Below, piece by piece: positions 51,778 through 61,516 of a DNA stretch of 64,000 nt (position 1 is the stretch's first letter; every line of letters starts with the position of its first letter). Source of the DNA: an uncultured Bacteroides sp. (GTDB lineage Bacteria > Bacteroidota > Bacteroidia > Bacteroidales > Bacteroidaceae); contig NZ_CAUFUE010000008.1 in the NCBI RefSeq assembly GCF_959029255.1, positions 1 through 64,000 on the forward strand, given 5' to 3'. The translations under genes and the position numbers were made by a program. The notes under the pieces were generated by a model that made no database searches, was not told the origin of the DNA, and saw only the letters and a program-made list of their open reading frames with translations.

Positions 51778-54700
51778 TCATTTCCCCGTTCCGGAAGAAG
51801 TGAGCAACGCCTGATACATCGCCTCCTGTATTCTCTCACGTATTTCCAGTTTCTGTAACTTCGTATTCCATGCATCCGGATAGATACGGTTGCAAAGGAA
51901 GACATAGACCAAACCGTTGTCAGGGTCAACCCATGCACAGGTTCCCGTAAAGCCGGTATGACCGTAAACAGATGCAGGGGCGGAAGGAGCGCAAGGGCTG
52001 CTTTTGGGGTTCTGCATATCCGGTTTGTCGAAACCCAGGCCACGACGGCAGGTTTTTGAAACTGTTGTAGTGAAGAGACGGCAGGTTTCTTTGCTTAAAT
52101 AACGTTTACCATCCAGTTCACCGCCATTTAAAAGCATCTGATAAATCTTCGCTACTTCTTCTGCTGTGGAGAACAGGCCTGCATTGCCGGAAACCCCTCC
52201 TTGGAAGGCGGCCGATTCATCGTGCACAAATCCCTGTAAAATAGTTTTCCGCACGAACGGGTCTACGGAAGAAGGTACTATTTCATCCTTCTGCAAAAAC
52301 CTTAAAGGCAGATAACCGGTTCGTTCCAGCCCCATAGGCGTATAGAATTCTTTGGCAAGAAATTCATCCTGCGACATTCCCGAACGCGCTTCCACCAGTT
52401 GTTGCAACAGGATAAAGCCCACACAACTATAGCGATAACGTTTATCCCGCAAAGGAGCATCGGCAATCTTCTGAAGATACTCTTCCTTGAAAGCGCGGTT
52501 CAACCATAAGCTATCACAAATTTGCAAGGTACAATCGGCAGTGGGCACTTTAGAGGTCAATCCTTCGCGGAACCGGAATTTAGGATTAGCCCAAGTCTGA
52601 CGCCCGATACGGGTAGGATGCAGCTTGTCCGGTTTCGCTTTGAACAACGTACCGTTATAGCTATCTTTATCAATGGCATCTTGATAGAACAGCAACGTAG
52701 AAGGCAAACCGGACTGATGGAACAACAGTTCCCTTACCGTAATATCGCGTTTATCAGTATCTTTCAGAAACGGCAGATAATCAGACGCACGGTCGGTGAG
52801 ATTAAGACGCCCTTTATCATAGAGCCTCATCACGGCAAGCAAGGTGGCGGTTGTTTTTGTCAATGAGGCAAGGTCGTACACATCTGTGGTCTGCACAGGA
52901 CGTGAAACACCCGTTTGGTTATCCGCCTGCGTGTTCCATGTATGGGTGCCGAAAGCTTTACTGTACATTTCTTTACCGTCTTTTAAAATCACCACCTGAC
53001 ATCCCGGATAAGCCCCCTCCCGGATACCTTGTTCGGCAATGGTATCAATCCGTGCCAGCATACGGGAACTCAACCCGTATTCTTCGGGAACGAAACGAGG
53101 TTCCGTCTCAGTTCCGAGCGTCACTCCTTCTCCGGCGGCAAACAATCCACCGATACTTGCCGAAAGTTTTCCATCCGCAGCGGCGTCTGCATACAATATC
53201 TTGGCAACCCGGGTTTGCACTTCATCGTCAGAAGAATGGGCAAGTATCGTCGCCTCGGCAGCCGAAACGCCCCGATGTATCTGCAACACCTGTTTTCCCG
53301 GAATAAAGAACACATATACCACCGGAACATCAGGCGCAAATTCCGCAAAGAAAGATTGATAGGGCGCCAACCGGTGTTCGGTTACGCATACCAGGATACG
53401 CTTGAACTGCGACAGTTTATCTTTCAGATTGGCGCGCGCCGAATCGGAAAGTTCTTTTCCCAGCCGGAACTCCACCGGACGCGTATATTCCGATATTTGC
53501 TTGATGAACGGCTGTATTTCATTCGCATCACCTACATTGAGCACAGCAACTTCTTTTACAGCAGGGTCGAGCGGCAATACTTCCGTTTTATTTCCCAATA
53601 CGGTAATGGCAGCCAGCTTTAAACGGCGTATCAAGTCACGGGTATGCGCAGTATTAATGCGGGTTCCCAAGCCGGAAAGGCGGACGAAAGGTTTCTTCGA
53701 TAACCCGAGCGCAAATTTATAGGTCAGCACCTTACGGCATTTTTCTTCTATATCCCTTTCACTCAGTTCGCCACGCTTCACAGCATCGAGCACAGCTTCC
53801 ACTTCCTCCTTTATGCGCCGGGGAACAAGCAGCAAATCATTTCCCGCTTTCAAAGCCTGCAAACAAATCGAGGCATTACTCGATACCCCTTTCATTGCCA
53901 AAGCGTCTGTGAAGATAAGACCTTGGAACTTCAATTCACAAGTCAACAAGTCATAGACAATATTACGGGAAAGGGAGGAAGGCAATCTATTGTCAGCTTC
54001 AAAAGCAGGAACAGCCAAATGTCCCACCATGATGCCGCTTAAACCGGAATGAATGGCTTTTTTAAAAGGATAAAGCTCTACGCTGTCCAAACGTTCACGC
54101 GTAAACGGCAAAACGGGCAAGGCATGGTGCGAGTCTACATCCGTATCGCCATGTCCGGGAAAATGCTTGGAAACGGAAAGCACTCCCCCATCTTCTAATC
54201 CCGTGGCGTATGCAATCACTTTATTGGCAACATTTACCGGACTCTCACCAAAGGAACGGGTATTGATAACCGGATTTTGAGGATTGATATTTACATCCGC
54301 TACGGGGGCGAAATTAACCTGCACTCCCATTTCACGGCATTGCCGAGCCATTTCACGCCCGTATTCATAAAGAAGAGAATCATTCCTTACACACCCCAGC
54401 ACCATGTTCCTCGGGAATACGGGAGTACCCCGCAAGCGCATAGACAATCCCCATTCACCGTCAAAAGTTATCATCAAGGGAACATCCGCCATGCGTTGCG
54501 CTTCATTCGTAAGCGCCACCTGATTTTGCATCAACCCACCGGAAAAAAGCAAACCACCCACTTTATAATCCTCCACCACTTTGCGCAGCAATTCTTTGTT
54601 GCGTTTATCTTGTTGTGGAGCGATGGTGTAAATAAACAACTGCCCTATTCGTTCTTTCAGACTAAGTTTGCTTAAAACAGAGTCTACCCATTGCTGGCAT

Positions 54701-54843
54701 CGCACCCCATCTTGTATGGAACGGAGCAATAAAGGTTCTACGGGAGTTACGGGAGCAGGCGGAGCAGGCCGGTATTTCGCTTCGGAAGCAAAGCGTCCAT
54801 AACATCCTAAAATCAACAGCACAAATAGTAACAGCTTCTTCAT
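51778..54843 (-). CDS. Fusion of GH3 (NagZ-like) and serine hydrolase (beta-lactamase family)
   Basis: A 1021-residue exported protein. The N-terminal GH3 half (about 50-385) carries the NagZ-type His-Asp motif KHFPGHGDTDVDSHH (226-240) and nucleophile Asp313 in FTDALAMKGV, which point to beta-N-acetylglucosaminidase action on peptidoglycan pieces. A linker domain (about 400-560) follows. The C-terminal half (about 585-1021) is a class C beta-lactamase/DD-peptidase fold with Ser660 and Lys663 in SLTK and HTGFTG near the end; its middle motif reads YSC in place of the usual YxN. It is last in a run with the two nucleotidase genes. A role in cell-wall turnover is likely, and the second activity is unproven. 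Confidence 0.9.
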   Translation of the reverse strand: MKKLLLFVLLILGCYGRFASEAKYRPAPPAPVTPVEPLLLRSIQDGVRCQQWVDSVLSKLSLKERIGQLFIYTIAPQQDKRNKELLRKVVEDYKVGGLLFSGGLMQNQVALTNEAQRMADVPLMITFDGEWGLSMRLRGTPVFPRNMVLGCVRNDSLLYEYGREMARQCREMGVQVNFAPVADVNINPQNPVINTRSFGESPVNVANKVIAYATGLEDGGVLSVSKHFPGHGDTDVDSHHALPVLPFTRERLDSVELYPFKKAIHSGLSGIMVGHLAVPAFEADNRLPSSLSRNIVYDLLTCELKFQGLIFTDALAMKGVSSNASICLQALKAGNDLLLVPRRIKEEVEAVLDAVKRGELSERDIEEKCRKVLTYKFALGLSKKPFVRLSGLGTRINTAHTRDLIRRLKLAAITVLGNKTEVLPLDPAVKEVAVLNVGDANEIQPFIKQISEYTRPVEFRLGKELSDSARANLKDKLSQFKRILVCVTEHRLAPYQSFFAEFAPDVPVVYVFFIPGKQVLQIHRGVSAAEATILAHSSDDEVQTRVAKILYADAAADGKLSASIGGLFAAGEGVTLGTETEPRFVPEEYGLSSRMLARIDTIAEQGIREGAYPGCQVVILKDGKEMYSKAFGTHTWNTQADNQTGVSRPVQTTDVYDLASLTKTTATLLAVMRLYDKGRLNLTDRASDYLPFLKDTDKRDITVRELLFHQSGLPSTLLFYQDAIDKDSYNGTLFKAKPDKLHPTRIGRQTWANPKFRFREGLTSKVPTADCTLQICDSLWLNRAFKEEYLQKIADAPLRDKRYRYSCVGFILLQQLVEARSGMSQDEFLAKEFYTPMGLERTGYLPLRFLQKDEIVPSSVDPFVRKTILQGFVHDESAAFQGGVSGNAGLFSTAEEVAKIYQMLLNGGELDGKRYLSKETCRLFTTTVSKTCRRGLGFDKPDMQNPKSSPCAPSAPASVYGHTGFTGTCAWVDPDNGLVYVFLCNRIYPDAWNTKLQKLEIRERIQEAMYQALLTSSGTGK

Positions 54844-54847
54844 TTAT

Positions 54848-55696
54848 CTATTTCTCCTCAGTCAATGTCAACTTCATTTCTCCGACGTATATGCCACTCC
54901 TACCGGTATGCAACACCGGTATGCTTTGACCGTCGGCATTCATATAAAAAGTAGGTTTTTGCATAAAGGTATGGGAGTGTCCCCCGAGAATGGCATCAAT
55001 ACCATGAGTTTCAGCAACCAGCTTTTCATCGGAATCACCATTACTGCTACGTATGCCCAGATGGGACAGACAAATGACAACATCGCATTGTTCCTTATTC
55101 CGCAGAACATCTGCCACTTCTTGAGCCACGGCAATGGGTTCTTTATAAACAACCCCTTCACATTTATCAGCTTGTACCAGTCCTTCCATTTTGGGGGCCA
55201 AGCCAAAGACACCGATTTTAAGTCCGTCACGTTTTAATATGGTATATGGCTTCACCAAACCTTCAAGTACCGTCCCGCTCACATCATAATTGGCACACAC
55301 CACCGGGAAATTGGCCATACGGAACAAACGAGCCATATTCTCAAGACCGAAATCAAACTCATGGTTACCGATAGTCATGGCATCGTATCCCATCAGGTTC
55401 ATCATCTTCACCTCCACTTCACCCTGGAAAAGGTTATAATATGGAGTACCCTGCGAAATATCGCCGCAATCGAATAGCAAGACATCAGGATGTTCCGCAC
55501 GGTATTCTTTCAGAAAGGTAGCGCGGCGTACTGTTCCTCCCATACCGGCATACTTATCGGCAGCATGCGGATTAATAGGCTCGATACGGCTGTGCGTATC
55601 ACTCGTCTGTAAAATAAACAACTCTTTGGTCTGCTGTGCCGATGCCGTAAATATCAGGCAAACTATCAGCAAGCAATATATGGATATACGTTTCAT
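54848..55696 (-). CDS. 5'-nucleotidase metallophosphatase half
   Basis: A 282-residue exported protein (signal ending TASAQ) that matches the N-terminal catalytic domain of UshA-type 5'-nucleotidases. Metal-site motifs are complete: DTHSRIEP (33-40), FDCGDIS, TIGNHEFDFG, CLSHLG and GGHSHTF. The substrate-binding C-terminal domain is missing here and is encoded by the gene upstream in the operon, 29 bp away, with its own signal peptide. It starts 4 bp before the GH3 fusion gene. Probable substrates are nucleotides or related phosphate esters in the periplasm. Confidence 0.9.
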   Translation of the reverse strand: MKRISIYCLLIVCLIFTASAQQTKELFILQTSDTHSRIEPINPHAADKYAGMGGTVRRATFLKEYRAEHPDVLLFDCGDISQGTPYYNLFQGEVEVKMMNLMGYDAMTIGNHEFDFGLENMARLFRMANFPVVCANYDVSGTVLEGLVKPYTILKRDGLKIGVFGLAPKMEGLVQADKCEGVVYKEPIAVAQEVADVLRNKEQCDVVICLSHLGIRSSNGDSDEKLVAETHGIDAILGGHSHTFMQKPTFYMNADGQSIPVLHTGRSGIYVGEMKLTLTEEK

Positions 55697-55725
55697 CTAA
55701 CCTATGGTTTTTTAATTAGTATTCT

Positions 55726-56496
55726 TTAATCTTCAACAGTGACACGCCCTTCCATGCGTGAAGTGATTTTCTGTCCCTGGGCAGTCTGTTTCTCTACATA
55801 CTGCATGAACAAGCCGCGCAATGTGGCATCTGCCGGGCATTCCCTCTTCTCAGCCTGCGGCAAAGCGGTCATGCCGTCATTGCCATCAGCCAGATAGTCG
55901 ATAGTGGCAACCGTGTACAGTTTATCATCTTCCACCGGCTTGCCCGCTACCGTAGCCTTCAAGAACTTACCCTCTTTAGAGATTGTCAGTTTCACGCCAC
56001 TGACACCTTCGCCATGACGGGCAGCGATATTCTCAAAAAGATTATTTAAATAAATACCTTTCAAAGTAAGCACACACAGTGAGTTTTCAAAAGGTAATAT
56101 TTCATAGATATTTTCACAGGTAATAGGACCTTCGGTCAAAACATTACGCAGACCGCCCATATTGACAAGTCCCATATCCGCAGGTTTGCCCAGCACCTGT
56201 ACGGCGGCTTCACGTAATACATCCGCCACCAGATTGGAAAGCAGGCTCTCGGGCGCGCCCTTGTCCATAGACATCTCAGCAGTACCTACCACGCGGTACA
56301 TCATACTGTCTATCTTCGCCTTGTAAGGAGCAAGCAATGCCACAGCTTCCGCATCGGGTTCGGCATCCAACGCAGCATCTATAGATTGCATACTTCCTTC
56401 CGCTTTCGTCACTTGATATGTAGAATGACAAGATGTCAACAAAAGGATTGCCCCTAATGCCACTCCAGATACGAATTTTAAAATTTTCTTTTTCAT
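55726..56496 (-). CDS. 5'-nucleotidase C-terminal (substrate-binding) half, lipoprotein
   Basis: A 256-residue lipoprotein (LLTSCHS) that matches the 5_nucleotid_C domain. Recognisable parts are GTAEMSMDKGAPESLLSNLV, MGLVNMGGLRN (the substrate-binding loop), ENIYEILPFENSLCVLTLKG and YTVATIDYLADGNDGM. It has no metal site. In most bacteria this domain is fused behind the metallophosphatase; here both halves have their own export signals and would have to assemble in the periplasm. It is first in the three-gene operon that also holds the GH3 fusion. Confidence 0.9.
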   Translation of the reverse strand: MKKKILKFVSGVALGAILLLTSCHSTYQVTKAEGSMQSIDAALDAEPDAEAVALLAPYKAKIDSMMYRVVGTAEMSMDKGAPESLLSNLVADVLREAAVQVLGKPADMGLVNMGGLRNVLTEGPITCENIYEILPFENSLCVLTLKGIYLNNLFENIAARHGEGVSGVKLTISKEGKFLKATVAGKPVEDDKLYTVATIDYLADGNDGMTALPQAEKRECPADATLRGLFMQYVEKQTAQGQKITSRMEGRVTVED

Positions 56497-56615
56497 GTTC
56501 GTTCGTTTTAAATTGCTACAAATATAGTTTTTCTTTGCCTTGAAGCAAAGAAAGGAAGAATACTTTTTTAGTAACTCCCCCTTTCAAGCCAGGTCCAAAT
56601 AAAAAACATGAAACA

Positions 56616-56647
56616 TTTGTGTATCTGCCAAATAATTCGTTCCTTTG
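56616..56647 (+). promoter_or_regulatory. Candidate rplS promoter
   Basis: TTTG (56616-56619), a 20-bp spacer and TTCCTTTG (56640-56647, one mismatch to TAnnTTTG) would start transcription near 56654. That leaves a leader of about 80 nt before rplS, with a possible CAGG/CCTG pairing (about 56669-56693). Confidence 0.45.
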
Positions 56648-56736
56648 CACCGCTTTCGCGCAATCGCTGTCAGGACACCTAGAGAGAAGCCTGGTATGTT
56701 GCGTTGTAACGATCAAACAATTTAATAATAGCAACA

Positions 56737-57090
56737 ATGGATTTAATTAAAATTGCAGAAGAAGCATTTGCTACCGGAAAACAGCACCCGAGCTTCAAAG
56801 CTGGTGACACAGTAACAGTAGCATATCGTATTGTCGAAGGTAGCAAGGAACGTGTACAGTTGTACCGTGGTGTTGTTATCAAGATTGCCGGACACGGAGA
56901 CAAAAAGCGTTTTACTGTACGCAAGATGTCAGGAACCGTAGGCGTAGAACGTATTTTCCCAATTGAATCACCGGCTATCGATAGCATCGAAGTGAACAAA
57001 GTGGGTAAAGTTCGTCGCGCTAAATTGTACTACCTGCGCGCTCTTACCGGTAAGAAAGCAAGAATTAAAGAAAAAAGAGTTAACGGATAA
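56737..57090 (+). CDS. rplS: 50S ribosomal protein L19
   Basis: A 117-residue ribosomal protein. Typical segments are FKAGDTVTVAYRIVEGSKER, YRGVVIKIAGHG, FTVRKMSGTVGVERIFPIES and the basic C-terminus KLYYLRALTGKKARIKEK. L19 lies at the 30S-50S interface. It is a single-gene unit with a hairpin terminator; the usual rimM/trmD neighbours are absent, as is common in Bacteroidetes. Confidence 0.98.
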   Translation: MDLIKIAEEAFATGKQHPSFKAGDTVTVAYRIVEGSKERVQLYRGVVIKIAGHGDKKRFTVRKMSGTVGVERIFPIESPAIDSIEVNKVGKVRRAKLYYLRALTGKKARIKEKRVNG

Positions 57091-57114
57091 TTTCCCTATC
57101 TCTTGTTTCGAAAT

Positions 57115-57152
57115 AAAAAGAGACTGGATTCTTCGGAGTTCAGTCTCTTTTT
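57115..57152 (+). terminator. Terminator of rplS
   Basis: A 14-bp stem (57115-57128 with 57139-57152, one G-U pair and one mismatch allowed) with A-rich and T-rich flanks lies 25 bp after the rplS stop. Confidence 0.85.
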
Positions 57153-57212
57153 ATTTTCTCATTAACCAAAAAATCACTATCATTGCATTTCTTTTAACTC
57201 ATTTAAAAATCT

Positions 57213-60200
57213 ATGAAATTCAAAAAAAGCTTGATTTGCAGTCTGGCATGCACATGCCTTGCAAGTAATCTCCTTGCCGACGGGCTGAAAGGATTCGATT
57301 ACGCCAATGTCCCTGCTCCTTCAGGGAAAGAATGGGAATCTCCCGAGTTACTGGCCCTGAACAAAGAGCAACCGCACACCTGGTTCTTCACCTTCAACGA
57401 CAACGAGAGTGCCCGGCAAGTGTTGCCTGAACACAGCAGTTACTACCGTTCGCTCAACGGAACATGGAAATTCCACTGGGTGGGAAATCCCGATGAACGC
57501 CCCGCTGACTTCTATCAGCCGGGATATGACGTTTCCGCATGGGACGACGTCAGTGTACCGATGCAATGGAACGTGGCAGGTATCCGGAAAGACGGCACCC
57601 TGAAATACGGAACACCCGTCTATGCCAACCAGCCGGTTATCTTTCAACATAAAGTTGCCGTGGACGACTGGAAAGGCGGAGTAATGCGTACTCCTCCCCA
57701 CGACTGGACCACTTACAAAAACCGCAATGAAGTAGGTTCCTACCGCCGTACTTTCTCCGTTCCCGCAGACTGGGCAGGACGCGAAGTGTACATCAACTTC
57801 GACGGAGTATCTTCTTTCTTCTACCTTTGGATAAACGGGAAATATATCGGCTTCTCCAAAAACTCACGAAACACCGCTTCTTTCAACATCACCCCTTACC
57901 TGAACAAGGAAGGCGAGAATATAGTGGCTGCCGAAGTCTATCGTAACTCCGACGGTTCGTTTCTCGAAGCACAGGACATGTTCCGCTTGCCGGGCATCTT
58001 CCGCGCTGTATCGCTAACTTCCACCGCTAAGGTTCAGGTGCGGGACTTACGTGTATTCCCCACACTGGATGCCAACTACAAAGACGGCACCATCCGCGTG
58101 GAGGCCGATGTGCGCAATCTTAGCGGTAAAAAAGTAAAAGATTACACCCTCTTTTATTCGGTCTACGCCAACAAATTGTATTCTGACGAAAACACCCCGG
58201 TGGACGGAGTAAGCGCAACCGGCGGCCTTGCCGAACTGGACAAAGCCGGAAACACTTCCATCACCACTACCCTGAACATTCCCGCTCCCAAGCAGTGGTC
58301 GGCAGAAACGCCTTACCGCTATGTGCTGGTGGGGCAGTTGAAAGATAAAAAAGGCAAAGTAATAGAAACATTCTCCACTGCATTCGGTTTCTGCAAGGTA
58401 GAAATCAAGGATACTCCGGCAAGCGCCGATGAATTCAACTTGGCAGGACGCTATTACTACATCAACGGAAAGACCGTGAAACTGAAAGGCGTCAACCGCC
58501 AGGAAATAAACCCTGCCGTGGGTAACGCCATCAGCCATGAACAGATGAAAGAAGAAATCATGCTGATGAAACGGGGGAATATCAACCATGTGCGCAACTC
58601 GCATTATTCTTGCGAACCTTACTGGTATTATTTGTGTGACAAATACGGCATCTACCTGGAAGATGAAGCGAACATCGAAAGCCATGAGTACTATTATGGC
58701 GATGCATCCCTGTCTCATGTGCCGGAGTTTGAAGCGGCACACGTGGCACGCGTCATGGAGCTGGCACATTCCCACGTCAACCATCCTTCTGTAGTGATAT
58801 GGTCGCTGGGCAACGAAGCCGGTCCGGGCAAGAACTTCGTCAGCGCCTATAACGCTTTGCATGCCTTTGACCCTTCGCGCCCCGTGCAGTATGAGCGCAA
58901 TAACGACATCGTGGACATGGGTTCCAACCAGTATCCTTCCATCGCATGGATGCGCGGCGCTGTCACCGGTAAATACGATATCAAGTATCCGTTCCATGTA
59001 TCGGAATATGCCCACTCCATGGGAAATGCGGTAGGTAATCTGGTAGACTACTGGAATGCGATAGAGTCCACCAACTTCTTCTGCGGAGCTGCCATCTGGG
59101 ACTGGGTGGACCAGGCGTTATATAATTATGACCCCAAAACGGGAGACCGCTACTGGGCGTACGGCGGCGACTTCAACGACAAGCCGAACAGCGGAATGTT
59201 CTGCATGAACGGTATCCTGCTGCCCGACCACTCGCCCAAACCGGCTTACTATGAAGTGAAGAAAGTGTACCAGAATGTAGGTGTAAAGGCTCTTGATCTG
59301 CAAAAAGGACAAATTGAAGTTTTCAACAAGAATTATTTCACTTCTTTGGACAACTACAAATTAGTGTGGGCTTTGTATAAAGACGGAAAGAAGATAGACG
59401 GGAACGAGGCTTCCGCCGAAGTGTGCAAGGCAATCGGCCCTCGTGCCAGAGCCACCTACAATCTTCCCTACAACTACGGCAACCTGGAAGCCGGAAGCGA
59501 ATATTTCGTAAAGATACAATTCGTATTGCTTCGCGATATGCCTTGGGCAAAAGCCGGTTTCGTACAGATGGAAGAGCAATTGGCAGTGAAAGCCGCCGGT
59601 GAAAAGCCGTCCATAAAGACCCTGACCGCCACTGCCGGGAAACCGGAAATAAGCGAAGCAGGGAATTTCACCACCATCACCGGAAAAGGCTTCAGCGTTA
59701 AGTTTGACGACAAGGAAGGAACCATCTACAGCCTGGAATACAATGGCAAGAAGATGATTTGCGACGGACAAGGCCCCAAGATAGACGCCCTCCGCGCTCC
59801 TACCGACAACGACAACTGGGCCTATCGCCAATGGTTTGAAAAGGGACTTCACAACCTGAAACACAAAGTCACCGAGCGCACGTTGGTACAGCCTTCCAAG
59901 AAGGACGGAAACATCCTGCAACTCATCTATACAATAGAGTCACAAGCTCCCAATGCAGCCGTCATAGAAGGAGACAACTCTGGCAGATATTCTATCAAAG
60001 AACTCACCGACCGTCCGTTCGGTCCCGATGACTTCAAGTTTATCACCAGCCAGATATGGACAGTCTATCCCGATGGGTCCATCGAATTGCAATCCAGCAT
60101 CACCTCCAACGATGCCGCCTTTGTACTCGCCCGCCTGGGATATTCCATGCAGGTTCCCTCTGCATTGCAACAATACACTTACTACGGCCGTGGTCCCTGG

Positions 60201-61256
60201 AACAACTACAACGACCGCCGTACCGGTGCTTTCATCGAAATGCATCAAAGCAACGTGAAGGAACAATTTGTCAACTTCCCAAAGCCGCAGAGTATGGGTA
60301 ATCGCGAAGAAGTACGCTGGTGCGCTCTGACCGATCAGGCTGGCGATGGTGTGGAATTTCTTTCAGGCAACCGGATGTCTACCTCAGCACTACCTTGGTC
60401 GGCCGTGGAAATGACTCTTGCCCCCCATCCCTATCAGTTACCTAAATCCACTGCTACCCATTTGCATCTGGACTTGGCGGTGACAGGACTTGGCGGCAAC
60501 AGTTGCGGACAAGGGGGTCCTTTGGACTTTGACCGTGTGAAGGCGGGCAACCATACCATGAGTTTCCTGATTCGTCCCGTACAGCAAGCCGCGTTTACCG
60601 AAACCGCCAACGTTTCCCTGGCAGGAGAAGTGCCTTTGTCCATTTCACGCAGCCGTAACGGAATGGTCAGCATCTATTCATCAAAACCTGAGGCGAAAAT
60701 AGTCTACACCCTGAACGGAAGCAAGAAAAAACAGCGTTATACCGAGCCTTTTAACCTGCGCGAAGGTGGTGTGGTGACGGCTGCCTACGAGGACAATGCC
60801 AACATATCTACCGCAATGACTTTCAGCAAGATAGAAAGCATTCCGCTGGAAGTGATTTATGCGTCAAGCCAAGAGACCGGTGAGGGAGACGCCGCCCATC
60901 TGGTAGACGGGAACACCAATACCACCTGGCACACCATGTATTCCGTCACCGTAGCCAAATACCCGCATTGGGTGGACTTCGACGCCGGAGAAACCAAAGT
61001 GATAAAAGGTTTTGCCTACCTGCCCCGTCAGGATGGTGGTACCAATGGAGACATCAAGAATTACAGCCTTCAAGTGAGCGACGACGGCAAGAACTGGAAA
61101 GAAGTACTAAAAGGTTCTTTCCCCTATAACAAGAAGCAACAACGAGTCTTGCTGGACAAGCCGGTACAAGCCCGCTACCTCCGCTTCACAGGGCTTAGCT
61201 CGCAGAATGGAGCCGACTTTGCCGGTGGCGCCGAATTCTCGGTGATTGCCGACTGA
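57213..61256 (+). CDS. Large GH2 beta-galactosidase with C-terminal F5/8-type domain
   Basis: A 1347-residue exported protein. After the signal peptide it has the LacZ-type order: jellyroll (about 60-260, YRSLNGTWKFHWVGNPDERP), Ig-like domain, barrel (about 385-690) with the acid/base Glu in IWSLGNEAGPG and the nucleophile Glu in HVSEYAHSMGN, a second Ig-like domain (about 700-800) and a Bgal small-chain domain (about 830-1110). About 230 residues follow, holding a chitobiase-type small beta domain and an F5/8-type C (CBM32-like) domain (about 1205-1345, SLQVSDDGKNWKEVLKG). It releases terminal beta-galactose, probably in the periplasm. It stands alone and lacks the PUL operator. Confidence 0.92.
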   Translation: MKFKKSLICSLACTCLASNLLADGLKGFDYANVPAPSGKEWESPELLALNKEQPHTWFFTFNDNESARQVLPEHSSYYRSLNGTWKFHWVGNPDERPADFYQPGYDVSAWDDVSVPMQWNVAGIRKDGTLKYGTPVYANQPVIFQHKVAVDDWKGGVMRTPPHDWTTYKNRNEVGSYRRTFSVPADWAGREVYINFDGVSSFFYLWINGKYIGFSKNSRNTASFNITPYLNKEGENIVAAEVYRNSDGSFLEAQDMFRLPGIFRAVSLTSTAKVQVRDLRVFPTLDANYKDGTIRVEADVRNLSGKKVKDYTLFYSVYANKLYSDENTPVDGVSATGGLAELDKAGNTSITTTLNIPAPKQWSAETPYRYVLVGQLKDKKGKVIETFSTAFGFCKVEIKDTPASADEFNLAGRYYYINGKTVKLKGVNRQEINPAVGNAISHEQMKEEIMLMKRGNINHVRNSHYSCEPYWYYLCDKYGIYLEDEANIESHEYYYGDASLSHVPEFEAAHVARVMELAHSHVNHPSVVIWSLGNEAGPGKNFVSAYNALHAFDPSRPVQYERNNDIVDMGSNQYPSIAWMRGAVTGKYDIKYPFHVSEYAHSMGNAVGNLVDYWNAIESTNFFCGAAIWDWVDQALYNYDPKTGDRYWAYGGDFNDKPNSGMFCMNGILLPDHSPKPAYYEVKKVYQNVGVKALDLQKGQIEVFNKNYFTSLDNYKLVWALYKDGKKIDGNEASAEVCKAIGPRARATYNLPYNYGNLEAGSEYFVKIQFVLLRDMPWAKAGFVQMEEQLAVKAAGEKPSIKTLTATAGKPEISEAGNFTTITGKGFSVKFDDKEGTIYSLEYNGKKMICDGQGPKIDALRAPTDNDNWAYRQWFEKGLHNLKHKVTERTLVQPSKKDGNILQLIYTIESQAPNAAVIEGDNSGRYSIKELTDRPFGPDDFKFITSQIWTVYPDGSIELQSSITSNDAAFVLARLGYSMQVPSALQQYTYYGRGPWNNYNDRRTGAFIEMHQSNVKEQFVNFPKPQSMGNREEVRWCALTDQAGDGVEFLSGNRMSTSALPWSAVEMTLAPHPYQLPKSTATHLHLDLAVTGLGGNSCGQGGPLDFDRVKAGNHTMSFLIRPVQQAAFTETANVSLAGEVPLSISRSRNGMVSIYSSKPEAKIVYTLNGSKKKQRYTEPFNLREGGVVTAAYEDNANISTAMTFSKIESIPLEVIYASSQETGEGDAAHLVDGNTNTTWHTMYSVTVAKYPHWVDFDAGETKVIKGFAYLPRQDGGTNGDIKNYSLQVSDDGKNWKEVLKGSFPYNKKQQRVLLDKPVQARYLRFTGLSSQNGADFAGGAEFSVIAD

Positions 61257-61344
61257 TTTATCGGCTTAACCGTCAGCAAAACCATATCGACAAAGTGTTC
61301 TATTTCTCCGGTTACCCAATACCCGACCCGTACCAAAGACGCGT

Positions 61345-61405
61345 TTGCTCCGTATCTATAAGATTGGGCTTGGTACGGCTCGGGTACGAGCCGGATACGG
61401 AGCAA
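61345..61405. other. Nested inverted repeats downstream of GH2
   Basis: TTGCTCCGTATC (61345-61356) pairs perfectly with GATACGGAGCAA (61394-61405). Inside lies a second perfect hairpin GGCTCG-GGTA-CGAGCC (61377-61392). This lies in the 260-bp gap between the convergent GH2 and ROK genes and has no T run, so it is not a simple terminator. Confidence 0.6.
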
Positions 61406-61450
61406 GTATGGTTGAAATCTGAAAATGGTTTAAATGTCTTATAAACAAAG

Positions 61451-61490
61451 AAAGTCCTCCAATTACCGCATACAGTAATCGGAGGACTTT
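61451..61490. terminator. Terminator between GH2 and the ROK kinase
   Basis: A 16-bp stem with one mismatch (61451-61466 with 61475-61490), an 8-nt loop, A-rich sequence before and TTTT after lie between convergent genes. Confidence 0.8.
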
Positions 61491-61516
61491 TCGTTATCAA
61501 TAGGTTCTTCTATTTC

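Noticed and set aside
58047..59015. A 322-codon open frame on the minus strand
   Set aside because: It is antisense to the catalytic barrel of the large GH2 gene, and the composition is that of a shadow frame.
57213..61256. The large GH2 beta-galactosidase as part of the mannan PUL
   Set aside because: It lies eight kilobases away beyond the PUL terminator, is separated by housekeeping genes and lacks the shared operator.
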